The notes: generated by a model from the letters alone, not told the origin. A stretch of DNA of 64,000 nucleotides from Micromonospora parathelypteridis (GCF_014201145.1 NZ_JACHDP010000001.1:1116001-1180000), one strand, 5' to 3'. Shown: positions 42,939-51,975, numbered from the stretch's first letter. Program-made: numbers and translations.

Positions 42939-45494
42939 TCAGGTCGCTTGTGGGTCCTCGTCGGCCGGCTCGGGAGACGCGGTCGCCGGAGCGCCGGAGG
43001 CGCCGCCGATCAGCCGAGCCGCGTCGGTCCGGCCACGCCGGGTGCCGGTCTGGTAGGAGCTCATCATGCGGCGCACCTGCTCCGGTGCGCGCACCACATC
43101 CTCGTCGTTGGTCTCCGACTCCGCCGGGTCGTCGCGCAGCTCGGGGACGATGTTCGCCTGTCGAACCCGGACGGGCAGTCCCGAGTCGGTGCGTTCCGCC
43201 TCGGCGCGGGCGAGCCCCGGAGCGTCGTCGGCTGCCACGACCGGCGCGCCGTCGTCGTCCGTAACCCGGGTGCGGTCGACGGCGGGCAGGCCGGTGGGCA
43301 CCGTCGGGGCTTCCAGGGCCGGCTGGCCCGGGCCGCGCCGGGCCCGGGTGGGCAGCTCGGGTGCGGCGGCCGGGGCTGCCCGCTGCCGGGTGGGTAGGAC
43401 GGTTTCGGCCTCGTCGGCCGGTGCCGTCGAGGTGGCGATGTCAGCCGACATTGGCGTCTCCGTGCTGACCGGTTCGGGTACGTCCCGTGCGGTGGTCGTC
43501 GGTGCGGCCAGTGCGAGCGGTGCGAGGAAGGCCGGACGGCCGGTGTCGAGAGCGGGCGCCGAAGGCAGCGGGATGGCCGAACCGGTCCGCATCGCCCCCG
43601 AGTCCTCCGGGCCGATCGCGTTCTCGGTGACCAGTTCCAGCGGGATCAGCACGACAGCGGTGGTGCCGCCGTACGCGGACTCCTTCAGCCGCACCCGCAC
43701 GCCGTGCCGCTCGGTCAGCCGGCTCACCACGTAGAGCCCGAGGCGGGTGGCGTTGGCGAGGTTCAGCTCGGACTGGTCGACGATCCGGTGGTTCGCCGCG
43801 ACCAGGTCCTCCTCGCTCATGCCGAGGCCCCGGTCCTCGATCTCGATGGCGAAGCCGTTGGCCACCAGCTGGCCGCGGACCTCGACGGTCGTGTGCGGCG
43901 GGGAGAACGACAGGCCGTTCTCGATCAGCTCGGCGAGCAGGTGGATGATGTCGCCGACCGCGCGGCCGGCCAGCGAGACCGGCCCGAGCGGCAGCACGTT
44001 GACCCGGGTGTAGTCCTCCACCTCGGCCACTGCACCGCGCACCACGTCGACCATCGGAACGTTGCGCCGCCAGGCCCGGCCGGGGGTGGAGCCGGAGAGC
44101 ACGATCAGGTTTTCCGCGTTGCGTCGCATCCGGGTGGCCAGGTGGTCGACCCGGAACAGGTCCTCCAGCTCCTCCGCGTCGTGTTCGCGGCGCTCCATCG
44201 CGTCGAGCAGGGTGAGCTGGCGGTGCACGAGGGCCTGGGTGCGCCGGGCCAGGCTGAGGAAGACTTCGCGGACGTTGCGCCGCAGCTCGGCCTGCTCGAC
44301 GGCGGTACGGATCGCGGTCTCCTGGACCGCGTTGAAGGCCTTGCCGACCTGGCCGATCTCGTCGGTGCCGAACTCCAGGGGTGGCGCCTCGGCGGCCACA
44401 TCGACGTCTTCGCCGCGACCGAGCCGCTCGACCACACTGGGCAATCGCTCGTTGGCCAGGCGGAAGGCCGCGTTACGCAACCGTTCCAGCTGCCGCACCA
44501 GGGCGCGGGCGGTGGTGATGGACACGATGATCGAGGCGATGACGGCGAGCAGACCGAGGCCGGTGGCGAGCGCCAGTCGGACGACGACGCCGATGGCGAC
44601 CGGAGTGGCCCGGTCGACCACTCCGTCGCCGCCGGCCAGCACGACCGTGCTGATCTCGGTCAGCGCCGGGGTGGTGGTGTCGCTCCAGTCCGTCGCGGTG
44701 ACCGACGGTCGGCCGGCGCCACTGCCCTGCATGACCTGGGTTTCCAGGGTGGTCAGCCGGCTGAAGGTGGGGCCCGTCGACATCGTCTCGTAGCGGCGCT
44801 GGTCGGCGGCCGGGAGCCGGACCAGCGCGGAGGCGGCGACGAACTGTCGGGCGCCGACGATCCGGGTGAAGTCCGCCCGCTCGGCCGGGGTGATCCGGCC
44901 GGCGGCCAGCACGCCGGCCAGCAGCGCGTCCTCCTGGGACAGCAGCTCGCGGGACCGGTTGAGGCCGATCAGGGCGGCGGTGTCCTCGGCGACCTGCTCG
45001 TCGTCGAGGTTGCCGAGAGCGTCGTACACCCGGTAGATCGACTCGATCACCCCGGTGAAGGTCGCGGTCGCCCCGGCCCGGTCGATGCTCCGCTCGTCGA
45101 CCGCCGTACGGGTCTTGCTCAGCTCGGTCAGCCCGGTGGTGAGAGCCTTGATCCGCTGGTCGAGCGTGTCGCTGCCCAGCGCGCCGACCTGCCAGTTCTC
45201 GGTGGACTTGGTGAACTTCGCCGCCAACTCGTCGGTGCGCTGCCGCATCTGCGCCAGCGTGGCGCGCTGCGCGTCGTCGGGTCGACCGAGGTAGGCCACC
45301 GACGTCCGACGCTCCAGCTGGAGCTGCAGCAGCAGCGGCTCGGTGGGATCGAAGACCTTGACGTCCAGCGTCTGCACACCGAGCAGGTTGACCCCGTCCC
45401 GGACGGTGACCCAGGCCGTGAAGCCCCAGAGCGCGACGAGGGAGACGAGCAGAGCAACGACCTTGGTACGCAGATTCGTACTGCGGGAACCCAT
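42939..45494 (-). CDS. cvnA: conservon sensor kinase-like protein CvnA
   Basis: The product is 851 residues from ATG 45494. A transmembrane helix near 10-30 and another near 310-330 flank an extracellular nitrate/nitrite-sensing-like (NIT) domain. HAMP follows, then a helical dimerisation segment (RRNVREVFLSLARRTQALVH) and a HATPase domain with LLAELIENGLSFSPPHTTVE and EDRGLGMSEEDL. A long Pro/Ala/Thr-rich tail (about 620-851) is typical of CvnA. The family is known from Streptomyces, where conservons affect antibiotic production and development. It lies 110 nt downstream of the terpene cyclase operon on the same strand. Confidence 0.93.
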   Translation of the reverse strand: MGSRSTNLRTKVVALLVSLVALWGFTAWVTVRDGVNLLGVQTLDVKVFDPTEPLLLQLQLERRTSVAYLGRPDDAQRATLAQMRQRTDELAAKFTKSTENWQVGALGSDTLDQRIKALTTGLTELSKTRTAVDERSIDRAGATATFTGVIESIYRVYDALGNLDDEQVAEDTAALIGLNRSRELLSQEDALLAGVLAAGRITPAERADFTRIVGARQFVAASALVRLPAADQRRYETMSTGPTFSRLTTLETQVMQGSGAGRPSVTATDWSDTTTPALTEISTVVLAGGDGVVDRATPVAIGVVVRLALATGLGLLAVIASIIVSITTARALVRQLERLRNAAFRLANERLPSVVERLGRGEDVDVAAEAPPLEFGTDEIGQVGKAFNAVQETAIRTAVEQAELRRNVREVFLSLARRTQALVHRQLTLLDAMERREHDAEELEDLFRVDHLATRMRRNAENLIVLSGSTPGRAWRRNVPMVDVVRGAVAEVEDYTRVNVLPLGPVSLAGRAVGDIIHLLAELIENGLSFSPPHTTVEVRGQLVANGFAIEIEDRGLGMSEEDLVAANHRIVDQSELNLANATRLGLYVVSRLTERHGVRVRLKESAYGGTTAVVLIPLELVTENAIGPEDSGAMRTGSAIPLPSAPALDTGRPAFLAPLALAAPTTTARDVPEPVSTETPMSADIATSTAPADEAETVLPTRQRAAPAAAPELPTRARRGPGQPALEAPTVPTGLPAVDRTRVTDDDGAPVVAADDAPGLARAEAERTDSGLPVRVRQANIVPELRDDPAESETNDEDVVRAPEQVRRMMSSYQTGTRRGRTDAARLIGGASGAPATASPEPADEDPQAT

Positions 45495-45536
45495 TACACC
45501 GTCCCTGGCGCGGCCTGTGTGAGTGATCAGTCAGGA

Positions 45537-45553
45537 ATGCGTAGTGCACGCAT
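45537..45553 (-). promoter_or_regulatory. inverted repeat ATGCGT-N5-ACGCAT upstream of cvnA
   Basis: Exact 6-bp arms (45537-45542 and 45548-45553) around AGTGC, 43 nt before the cvnA start, in the 110-nt gap after the cyclase gene. The position fits an operator or promoter element for the conservon; no regulator is identified. Confidence 0.45.
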
Positions 45554-45604
45554 CGACCCCGGCGCACGCTAGCAGCGTCCGGGGCTGTGCTCAAGCGCTG
45601 CTGA

Positions 45605-47221
45605 TCATGAGACCGCCGTGCGGGACCGGAGCAGGGGCCGGTCCGGGTTGTTGACCAGGTCGGATCTGGTCATCGCCAACTGCCGCGCGGCGAGAACGGC
45701 CGCTCGGACGATCAGCACCGGCGTGTAGAGATCCTTGTCGTGCCACAAGGGAGGGTCGTCCTGCTGATCGTCCACTTCGGATAGATGACGCAATCCGCGA
45801 CCGATCGCCTCGGCTACGCCCGGCCGCACCGGTCGACGCACCCCCAGCAACACGTGCAGGGCGTACGCCGTCTCCTCCGCGGTGCCCGCCCACCGTCCCC
45901 AGGCCCCGTCCGCCCGTTGGGTGGCGACCAGCCAGTCGACGGCGCGATCGACCGCCGGTCCGCCGACCCCGGCCGGGGCGTACCGGTCGAGGGCCGTCAC
46001 GACACACGAGGTGGCGTAGTACGCCGACGCGTGCCAGCGGTCGGCCCAGGAGCCGTCGGGCTGCTGCTCGTCGCCCAGCCACCCGGCCAGCGCGGCCGCA
46101 CGGACGCCGTAGCGGCTCGCGCCCACCGCCGTGTGCCGGGCGTGCCAGCCGAGCGCCTCCAGCACGTGCGCGTTCGTGGTGACCGACCGCCCGTCCTCCC
46201 CCTGCCAGGTGCAGAAGTGGGTGCCGAGGTCGAAGTGGAGCAGGCTCGCCGGGTCCACCGGGTGACCGAGGCGGGCGAGAGCGTAGAGGGTGACCGAGGT
46301 GGTGTCCGCGTCGGCCGGCAGCCCCGGCCCGGTCGGCACGCCCCGCGGCCCGAGCGCGGCGGCCAACTCGGCGACGAGCTTCGGCGCGGGCCGGACCGGC
46401 ACCCCCGCGCGGGCAAGACCGCTCAGCGCCCAGGCCCGCTCGAACACCGTGATCGGCGTACAGCAGGGCACCGGTCCGTCGAGAGGACCGACCGCCTCCC
46501 GCAGGTAGGCCAGCGCCTCCGGGTCGGCGCCGGGCGTCGCCGGGTCACCGATCCAGGCGGCGGTGGCGGCAGGCGAGGCGCCGACGGCCCCGGCGACCGG
46601 GGACACGCCGCCGTGCCGGCGCGCGACCGGTCCGAGCACCTCGAAGGCGTGCAGCAGCTTCTGCGGCACCGGACGTCCGGTGCCGACCAGCGCGTGGACG
46701 GCGTCGAGCCGCCGTCGGTCCACGCCGGGCAGGGCGCGGAGCCCGTCGGCGAACCTCCGATCGTCGCGTGTGGCGAAGAACGCGAGGTGGTCGTTGATCC
46801 GCTCCACCAGGGCCGGCACGATGAGGTCGGCCGCCGGTGTGTCCGGCAGCGGCGTGCCTCTGCCAAGCCAGTCGGCGAGCACCTCCAACCCGCGGCGGGC
46901 CGCGGCCGCCAGCACGTCCGGGTCGGAATCCTCGGTGCCACGCAGCGTGCCGAGCAGCGCCTCCACCGCGCTCACCGTCGGCACCACGGCGTAACCGCCA
47001 GCGCCACCCCAACCGCCATCGGCGCGCTGGGCGTCCAGCAGATACCGCAGCCGCCGATCATGCCCGGCGAGCCACGGCGCGTCGGCGACGACCCGACCGG
47101 TCTCGTACACCGAGGGGGTGACCCGGCCCGCCGGTTCGAGCGTCATGGCGGCGAGCAGTTCCCGGGCCGACGCGGCCACCTCGGACTCGTCCCGGGCGTC
47201 GGCGGCTGGTGAGCTGGTCAC
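45605..47221 (-). CDS. class II diterpene cyclase (prenyltransferase/squalene-hopene-cyclase fold)
   Basis: The product is 538 residues from GTG 47221. The alpha-barrel repeat motifs are QRADGGWGG (about residue 62), QQPDGSWAD (about 387) and QRADGAWGRWAG (about 434). The acid motif is PADADTTSVTLYALA near residue 304: a DXDTT variant of the DXDD motif that protonates the terminal double bond of GGPP. Size fits bacterial class II diterpene cyclases, which make copalyl- or halimadienyl-type diphosphates. It is coupled (GTGA) to the class I synthase upstream. The product cannot be predicted from sequence alone. Confidence 0.87.
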   Translation of the reverse strand: MTSSPAADARDESEVAASARELLAAMTLEPAGRVTPSVYETGRVVADAPWLAGHDRRLRYLLDAQRADGGWGGAGGYAVVPTVSAVEALLGTLRGTEDSDPDVLAAAARRGLEVLADWLGRGTPLPDTPAADLIVPALVERINDHLAFFATRDDRRFADGLRALPGVDRRRLDAVHALVGTGRPVPQKLLHAFEVLGPVARRHGGVSPVAGAVGASPAATAAWIGDPATPGADPEALAYLREAVGPLDGPVPCCTPITVFERAWALSGLARAGVPVRPAPKLVAELAAALGPRGVPTGPGLPADADTTSVTLYALARLGHPVDPASLLHFDLGTHFCTWQGEDGRSVTTNAHVLEALGWHARHTAVGASRYGVRAAALAGWLGDEQQPDGSWADRWHASAYYATSCVVTALDRYAPAGVGGPAVDRAVDWLVATQRADGAWGRWAGTAEETAYALHVLLGVRRPVRPGVAEAIGRGLRHLSEVDDQQDDPPLWHDKDLYTPVLIVRAAVLAARQLAMTRSDLVNNPDRPLLRSRTAVS

Positions 47222-48129
47222 AGCACGCCCCAGAAGTCGGTCGACCGGTAGAAGCCCGAGCTGAAGCCGATCTGGCGGGCGAGATAGTCGGCCTGCACCG
47301 GGCAGGTCTCGCGCAGCGGTTCGAGCATCTCGCGGGCGTGCGCCACCAGGTCGGTGACCTGACGCTCGACGTCGGCCCGCTCCGGCACCAGCATCAACGC
47401 GTTGAGGTCCCCCCACCGCTTGTCGCGTTCGTAGGTGGCCAGGTCGTTGACGAGTCGGAGGATCCGCTGCACCTGGTCACTGGCCGCGACGAGCGCGTCG
47501 AGGTGGGCCAGCGTCGCGGGATCGTCGGAGTGGATCCAGTGCACGACGTTGACCACCGTGCAGGCCAGGTTCGCCGCATTGGCCAGGTACTCGTCGAGGG
47601 TGGGCAGCGCCCCGCCGTCGGCGGCCTGCTTCCAGTCCCACTCCCGCGCCATGGCGTCGAGCATCGTGCGCAACTCGGTGCGCCACACCACCCCGTGGGT
47701 CGCGTACGCCGGCACGGCGGCCAGGTCGTCGTGCAACTCGGCGAGGAAGCGGCCGAGAGGATCGTCCGCCGCCGGTCGCCCGCCCTCGGCCACCGCGAGG
47801 CAGCCCGCCGTCAACCGGTCGATCTCGTCACGGGTACGCGCCTCGTGGTCGACGAGCCAGTCGACCGCGAAGCCCCAGAGCACGGCCCGGTTCGTGACAC
47901 GCAACTGGTCGAGGTCGCACCAGGGCGCCCCGAACGCGATCGCCATCGCGACGTTGCCGAACAGCGCCGGGTCGAACGGTCGCGCCGGGAAGAGATCGGG
48001 GTACGCCGCGGCACGTTCGGCCAGGTCACGTTGGCCCTTCGCGGCGAGGGCACAGATCCGGCCCTGCTCGGCGGCCAGCGCCATCTGGTCGCCACCGGTT
48101 GCCGGCGGCGACGTGAGCCCTGCGGTCAT
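47218..48129 (-). CDS. class I terpene synthase
   Basis: The product is 303 residues from ATG 48129. The metal-binding NSE-like motif is LVNDLATYERDK (ND-x2-T-x3-D, near residue 235), in the expected position of terpene cyclases. The first Asp-rich motif is weak: WGFAVDWLVDHEARTRDE near residue 90 has D-x3-D rather than DDxxD. The all-helical layout and NVVHWIHSDDP fit the terpenoid synthase fold. With a class II cyclase next to it, it probably ionises a cyclised diterpenyl diphosphate to a hydrocarbon or alcohol. Coupled to the P450 (ATGA) and the cyclase (GTGA). Confidence 0.85.
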   Translation of the reverse strand: MTAGLTSPPATGGDQMALAAEQGRICALAAKGQRDLAERAAAYPDLFPARPFDPALFGNVAMAIAFGAPWCDLDQLRVTNRAVLWGFAVDWLVDHEARTRDEIDRLTAGCLAVAEGGRPAADDPLGRFLAELHDDLAAVPAYATHGVVWRTELRTMLDAMAREWDWKQAADGGALPTLDEYLANAANLACTVVNVVHWIHSDDPATLAHLDALVAASDQVQRILRLVNDLATYERDKRWGDLNALMLVPERADVERQVTDLVAHAREMLEPLRETCPVQADYLARQIGFSSGFYRSTDFWGVL

Positions 48130-49523
48130 GCGGAGACACTCCGTGCCGGCCGCAGCGTCACCTCGACACGCTCAAGGGGTCGCAGCGCCGCCGCCACCTT
48201 GATACCGGGCAGAGCTTGCCGCTGCAGGCTGAACCGGAACCGGCTCAACACCGTGGCCACGATCAGCATCGCCTCCAGATAGAACAGGTGCATGCCGATG
48301 CACTGGTGCGGGCCGCCGCCGAACGGGAAGTGCGCGTACCGGTGCCGGTTGCGGACCTGCTCGGGGTCGAAGCGGTCGGGGTCGAAGACCTCGGGGCGGT
48401 CCCAGAACGCGGACATCCGGTGGGTGATCAACGGGCTGACCACGAGGGTCGCGCCGGCCTCGATCCGTACGCCGCCGATCACGTCGGCCTCCACCGCGCG
48501 GCGCGGGAAGAGCCAACCGATCGGATAGAGCCGCAGCAGTTCGTCGAGCACCTGCCGGGTGTAGCGCAGCTCGCGCAGGTGCTCGCGGCGGACCGGCGCG
48601 TCGCCGACCACCCGGTCGATCTCCTCGTACAGCCGCTCGGCGATCTGCTCGTCCTGGGCGATGTGCGGCCAGAGCCAGGTCAGCACGCTGATCGTGGTCT
48701 CGGTGGTGGTGGCGACCATGGAGACGGTGTCGTCACGGACCTGCCGCTCGTCGAGCCGGCCACCCGTCTCGGTGCGGCCTCGCCACAACGTCGCGATGAT
48801 GTCGTCGCCATCCGTCTCGGCCGTCTCCCGGGCGGCTCGGACGATGGGGAGCAGCGTGTCGTCGATGAGGCGGACGGCCTTACGGAATGCCCGGTCGCCG
48901 GGCATCGGCATGGCCAGCGGCGCCCATGGCACCATCAGCCGTGGCATCACCGACCAGGCGATCGCGTCCTGCGCCTTCATGATGCGCATCGCCTGCGGCA
49001 CCGAGATCTTGTCGGCGAAGAAGACCCGCATGATCGCCGAGCAGACGATCTGGGCCTGGACGGTGCCCATGTCGACGGGCTGGCCGGCGCGGGCCGGCTC
49101 GTCCAGGTCGTCGACCGCATCCTCGATCGCCTCGGCCAGCCGGTCCACCAGCGAGTCGACGCGTCGAGCGGTGAACAGCGGCTGGAGTACGTGGCGGCTG
49201 TTCTTCCAGTAGTCGCCGTCGCTGAGGATGCCGTCGCCGAACAACCGCTTCAGCGGACGCCACTGGAGACCGTCACCGGCGCGGACGTAGTTGTCGGACT
49301 TCTCGCGCAGAACCCGCTGCAGGTGCTCTGGCCGGGTGACCAGGTAGGGCCGGAACGCGCCCAGGCTGAGCTTCACCACCTCACCCTGCGACCGCTCGCC
49401 CATCTCGACCAGGGTGCCGGCCGGATCGCGGAACAGGTTGGGCACCACGTGACGCAGCGGGACCGAGCCCGCTCGTCGTGGCTGAACCGGCACTGCCTGA
49501 GGTGCTACCACGGGACCCGACAC
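48126..49523 (-). CDS. cytochrome P450
   Basis: The product is about 465 residues from GTG 49523; ATG 49583 (MLHEHLTPQ) is an alternative adding 20 residues. The I-helix segment is MVATTTETTISVLTWLW, the ExxR motif VLDELLRLYP, and the heme-binding loop FPFGGGPHQCIGMHLF with the Cys thiolate. The type resembles CYP family members that oxidise terpenes and needs separate redox partners, none of which lie nearby. It is first in the three-gene terpenoid operon. It likely oxidises the diterpene formed by the two downstream cyclases. Confidence 0.9.
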   Translation of the reverse strand: MSGPVVAPQAVPVQPRRAGSVPLRHVVPNLFRDPAGTLVEMGERSQGEVVKLSLGAFRPYLVTRPEHLQRVLREKSDNYVRAGDGLQWRPLKRLFGDGILSDGDYWKNSRHVLQPLFTARRVDSLVDRLAEAIEDAVDDLDEPARAGQPVDMGTVQAQIVCSAIMRVFFADKISVPQAMRIMKAQDAIAWSVMPRLMVPWAPLAMPMPGDRAFRKAVRLIDDTLLPIVRAARETAETDGDDIIATLWRGRTETGGRLDERQVRDDTVSMVATTTETTISVLTWLWPHIAQDEQIAERLYEEIDRVVGDAPVRREHLRELRYTRQVLDELLRLYPIGWLFPRRAVEADVIGGVRIEAGATLVVSPLITHRMSAFWDRPEVFDPDRFDPEQVRNRHRYAHFPFGGGPHQCIGMHLFYLEAMLIVATVLSRFRFSLQRQALPGIKVAAALRPLERVEVTLRPARSVSA

Positions 49524-49618
49524 TCCCTTGTGGATACTCGCCGTCGCGGAACGACTCTGCGGAGTTAGGTGTTCGTGGAGCATGCCACCGCTCGGTCGTC
49601 TCTCTCTAGACGCAGTAC

Positions 49619-49631
49619 GTGAAATTTTCAC
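49619..49631 (-). promoter_or_regulatory. palindrome GTGAAA-T-TTTCAC upstream of the P450 operon
   Basis: Exact 6-bp arms with one central base, about 36-96 nt before the possible P450 starts. The AT-rich core in a GC-rich region makes it stand out. It could be an operator for the terpenoid operon; the regulator is unknown. Confidence 0.45.
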
Positions 49632-49740
49632 ACGCATGGATTGCGTCGCCGTAGGATTGGGATGCCGGGAAGTGCGCCTATCACAGATCCCGCAGGTAGT
49701 GACGGCGGTGACCATCAGTCGGCATCCGTGACGTTCGATA

Positions 49741-49754
49741 GTGATGAACATCAC
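49741..49754 (+). promoter_or_regulatory. palindrome GTGATG-AA-CATCAC
   Basis: Exact 6-bp arms with a 2-nt centre, within a longer imperfect repeat (GATA 49737-49740 pairs with TATC 49759-49762). It lies in the 315-374 nt gap between the P450 operon and the DUF2630 gene and could regulate either. The rest of this gap shows no gene. Confidence 0.45.
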
Positions 49755-49897
49755 TCACTATCCCGTCGAGGAGCGGCCCGGGAGATCGCCGCGGCTCGGC
49801 CGCGGACCGCGGCAGGCAGCCGCCTCGGCCGCACGAGTCGACCCGGCGGAACGACCGAATCCGGGCGACGTCCGGTCCCCTGTGCCAGGCTCTTGTC

Positions 49898-50146
49898 ATG
49901 GACGACAAGACCATCCTGAACCGGATCACCGAGCTGGTCGACGAGGAACACAAGCTGCGGGCGGATGCCCAGGCCCACGAGTCGGGCACCGAGGGCGAGG
50001 CCAGCGAGCGGCTGCGCGCCCTGGAGGAGTCCCTCGACCAGTGTTGGGACCTCCTGCGCCGCAGGCGGGCCGCCCGGGAGACCCACGGCGACCCGGACGC
50101 ACAGGGCGAGCGCCCCAAGCCCGAGGTGGAGCGCTACCTGCAGTAA
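49898..50146 (+). CDS. DUF2630 family protein
   Basis: The product is 82 residues from ATG 49898. The sequence DKTILNRITELVDEEHKLRA, then ALEESLDQCWDLLRRRRAAR and the C-terminus KPEVERYLQ, is the DUF2630 pattern: a short helical, charged, cytoplasmic protein widespread in actinobacteria, without known function. Two helices of coiled-coil character are likely. The gene is monocistronic and ends before a perfect terminator. Confidence 0.88.
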   Translation: MDDKTILNRITELVDEEHKLRADAQAHESGTEGEASERLRALEESLDQCWDLLRRRRAARETHGDPDAQGERPKPEVERYLQ

Positions 50147-50156
50147 CCGGCGTGGT

Positions 50157-50183
50157 GGGTCGGGCGGTCAGGCCGCCCGACCC
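50157..50183 (+). terminator. terminator hairpin between DUF2630 and RIO kinase genes
   Basis: Perfect arms GGGTCGGGCGG (50157-50167) and CCGCCCGACCC (50173-50183) with a 5-nt loop TCAGG, between convergent stops. Confidence 0.8.
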
Positions 50184-50190
50184 GCTCCGA

Positions 50191-51123
50191 TCAGCGGATG
50201 CCCGCCTCGCGTAGCAGCTCTCCGGTCAGCACGCCGGGATCGACCTGCTCGGTGGGCATCCCCCGGGCCGCGAACCAGGTGCCGACCACCCGCACGTCGC
50301 GGGCCAGGAACTCCGGCCCCTGCGGGTTCGCCACCACGTCGACCACCTGCGGCAGGTCGATCACGACCAGCCGGCCCCGGTGCACGAGCAGGTTGTACGG
50401 CGACAGGTCGCCGTGGGCATAGCCGGCCCGGGCCAGCACTCGCAGCGCCTCCACCAGCTGGTTCCACAGGTCGCGCAGCTCGGCCGGGTCGGGGCGCAAC
50501 TGAGCCAGTCGGGGCGCAGCCTCCCCCGACTCGGCGTCGCCGACGAACTCCAGCATCAGCTCGGTACCCCGCAACTGCACCGGGTACGGCACGGCGATCC
50601 GGTCGTACCCTGCGCTGATCTCCCAGAGGCGAGCCAGGGCGTCGAACTCGGCCGCGGCCCACTGCCCGGCGATCATCTGCCGGCCGAACGCCGTCCGACC
50701 GGCCATCGCCCGGTTCTCCCGGGAGCGGCGCACCCGGCGGCCCTCCAGGTAGCCGGCGTCGCGGTGGAACAACCGGTGCTCGGGGTCGCGGTAGCGCTTG
50801 ACCGCCAGCAGGCAGGAGCGGTCGCTGTCGGGCACGGCCCGGCGGACCAGGTGGACGTCCGCCTCCTTGCCGGTCTTCAGCACACCCAGCTCGGTGTCCT
50901 TGGCAGCCAACTCGGTGACCAGCCAGTCCGGGTGGGGCTGCGGCCCGTGGACGGCGTCGTCCCAGGACGACCAGCGTTCGCCGGTGTCCGGGTCAGGGTC
51001 GCTGTCCGGGTCTGCGAGCGGCTCGGTGGGCCGCCCGCGCTTCAGAAACTGCGGTTCGTCGTCGTCGAAGCGGCTCTTGCCGCGGCTCCGGCGCTCCAGC
51101 GCCGGAAGGTCGTGATCGCGCAC
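50191..51123 (-). CDS. RIO1-family serine/threonine kinase-like protein
   Basis: The product is 310 residues from GTG 51123. After an acidic N-terminal stretch (SDPDPDTGERWSSWDD) come the ATP-binding Lys in LLAVKRYRDPEHRLFHRD, the catalytic loop YAHGDLSPYNLLVH and the metal-binding VVIDLPQVVDVV, where D replaces the DFG start as in RIO kinases. Prokaryotic RIO proteins are less studied than eukaryotic RIO1, which acts in ribosome maturation; targets here are unknown. The gene has no close operon partner. Confidence 0.85.
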   Translation of the reverse strand: MRDHDLPALERRSRGKSRFDDDEPQFLKRGRPTEPLADPDSDPDPDTGERWSSWDDAVHGPQPHPDWLVTELAAKDTELGVLKTGKEADVHLVRRAVPDSDRSCLLAVKRYRDPEHRLFHRDAGYLEGRRVRRSRENRAMAGRTAFGRQMIAGQWAAAEFDALARLWEISAGYDRIAVPYPVQLRGTELMLEFVGDAESGEAAPRLAQLRPDPAELRDLWNQLVEALRVLARAGYAHGDLSPYNLLVHRGRLVVIDLPQVVDVVANPQGPEFLARDVRVVGTWFAARGMPTEQVDPGVLTGELLREAGIR

Positions 51124-51330
51124 TGTGGTGAGGTTCCCTTGGTCGAGGCTGAGATAGGCGGCTGGAAGCGACCTGCGAAGACGGCCATGACCGACCCCCT
51201 CTCCTCGACCGGGCCCACGCCCGGGATGCACGATGCGCCGACAATGCTCGCTGCCCCGCGGCAGCCGGTCAACCGATTTATCGAAACGCCGTCCGGGCAG
51301 CGTCGACACCGGGGCGAGCGAGCGAACCTC

Positions 51331-51975
51331 TCAGCGCGCGAGCACGGTGGCGACCGCGGCGATCAGCCCGTCCACGGTGCGGCTCGGCGCGAACCGGACG
51401 TCGGTCCAGGTGCGCCCCCGGTGCAGCCAGACGCTGGGCAACCCGACCGCGGCGGCGCCACCGATGTCCGCCTCCGGGCTGTCGCCGACCACCCAGGCAC
51501 CGCGCAGCGGCATTCGGACCCGCTGCGCGGCGAGCGCGAAGATCCGCGGGTTGGGTTTGCTGACGCCGGCCTCCTCGGAGATCACCCAGTCCGCGACGTA
51601 CTGGTCCAGGCCGGTTCTGCGGATCTTGGCGTCTTCGACGCGCACCGTGCCGTTGCAGACCACCACCGGCACCCAGCCGGCGTCGTCGGCGATCCGCAGC
51701 GCACAGGCGGTGAGCGGGTCGAGCCGGGTCTGCGCCACCACCCCGTCGTGCAGGTCCTCCACCAGGTCGATCGAGGGAATGCGCAGCTCGTAGCGGTCCC
51801 GGATGGCGTCGGCGAGATCCCAGCGGTCGGTCAAGCCGTCGGCGTCGACCGAGACCAGCCAGTCGATGTCGGTGGGGGGCGCGCCGATGCCGTCCAGGAA
51901 GCGCTCACCCCAGCGGCGGAACGGCCCGGCCCGATCCAGCAGGGTGTTGTCCAGGTCCAGCAGGAGCAGTGGCAC
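51331..51975 (-). CDS. HAD-superfamily phosphatase
   Basis: The product is 214 residues from ATG 51975. Motif I is LLLDLDNTLLDR (nucleophile Asp about residue 7 with Asp+2 acid/base), motif II around VVVCNGT (residue about 110), the Lys in GVSKPNPRIF and motif IV in WVVGDSPEADIGGA. A cap domain sits between motifs I and II. It hydrolyses a phosphate ester in the cytoplasm; the substrate is not readable from sequence. Confidence 0.88.
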   Translation of the reverse strand: MPLLLLDLDNTLLDRAGPFRRWGERFLDGIGAPPTDIDWLVSVDADGLTDRWDLADAIRDRYELRIPSIDLVEDLHDGVVAQTRLDPLTACALRIADDAGWVPVVVCNGTVRVEDAKIRRTGLDQYVADWVISEEAGVSKPNPRIFALAAQRVRMPLRGAWVVGDSPEADIGGAAAVGLPSVWLHRGRTWTDVRFAPSRTVDGLIAAVATVLAR

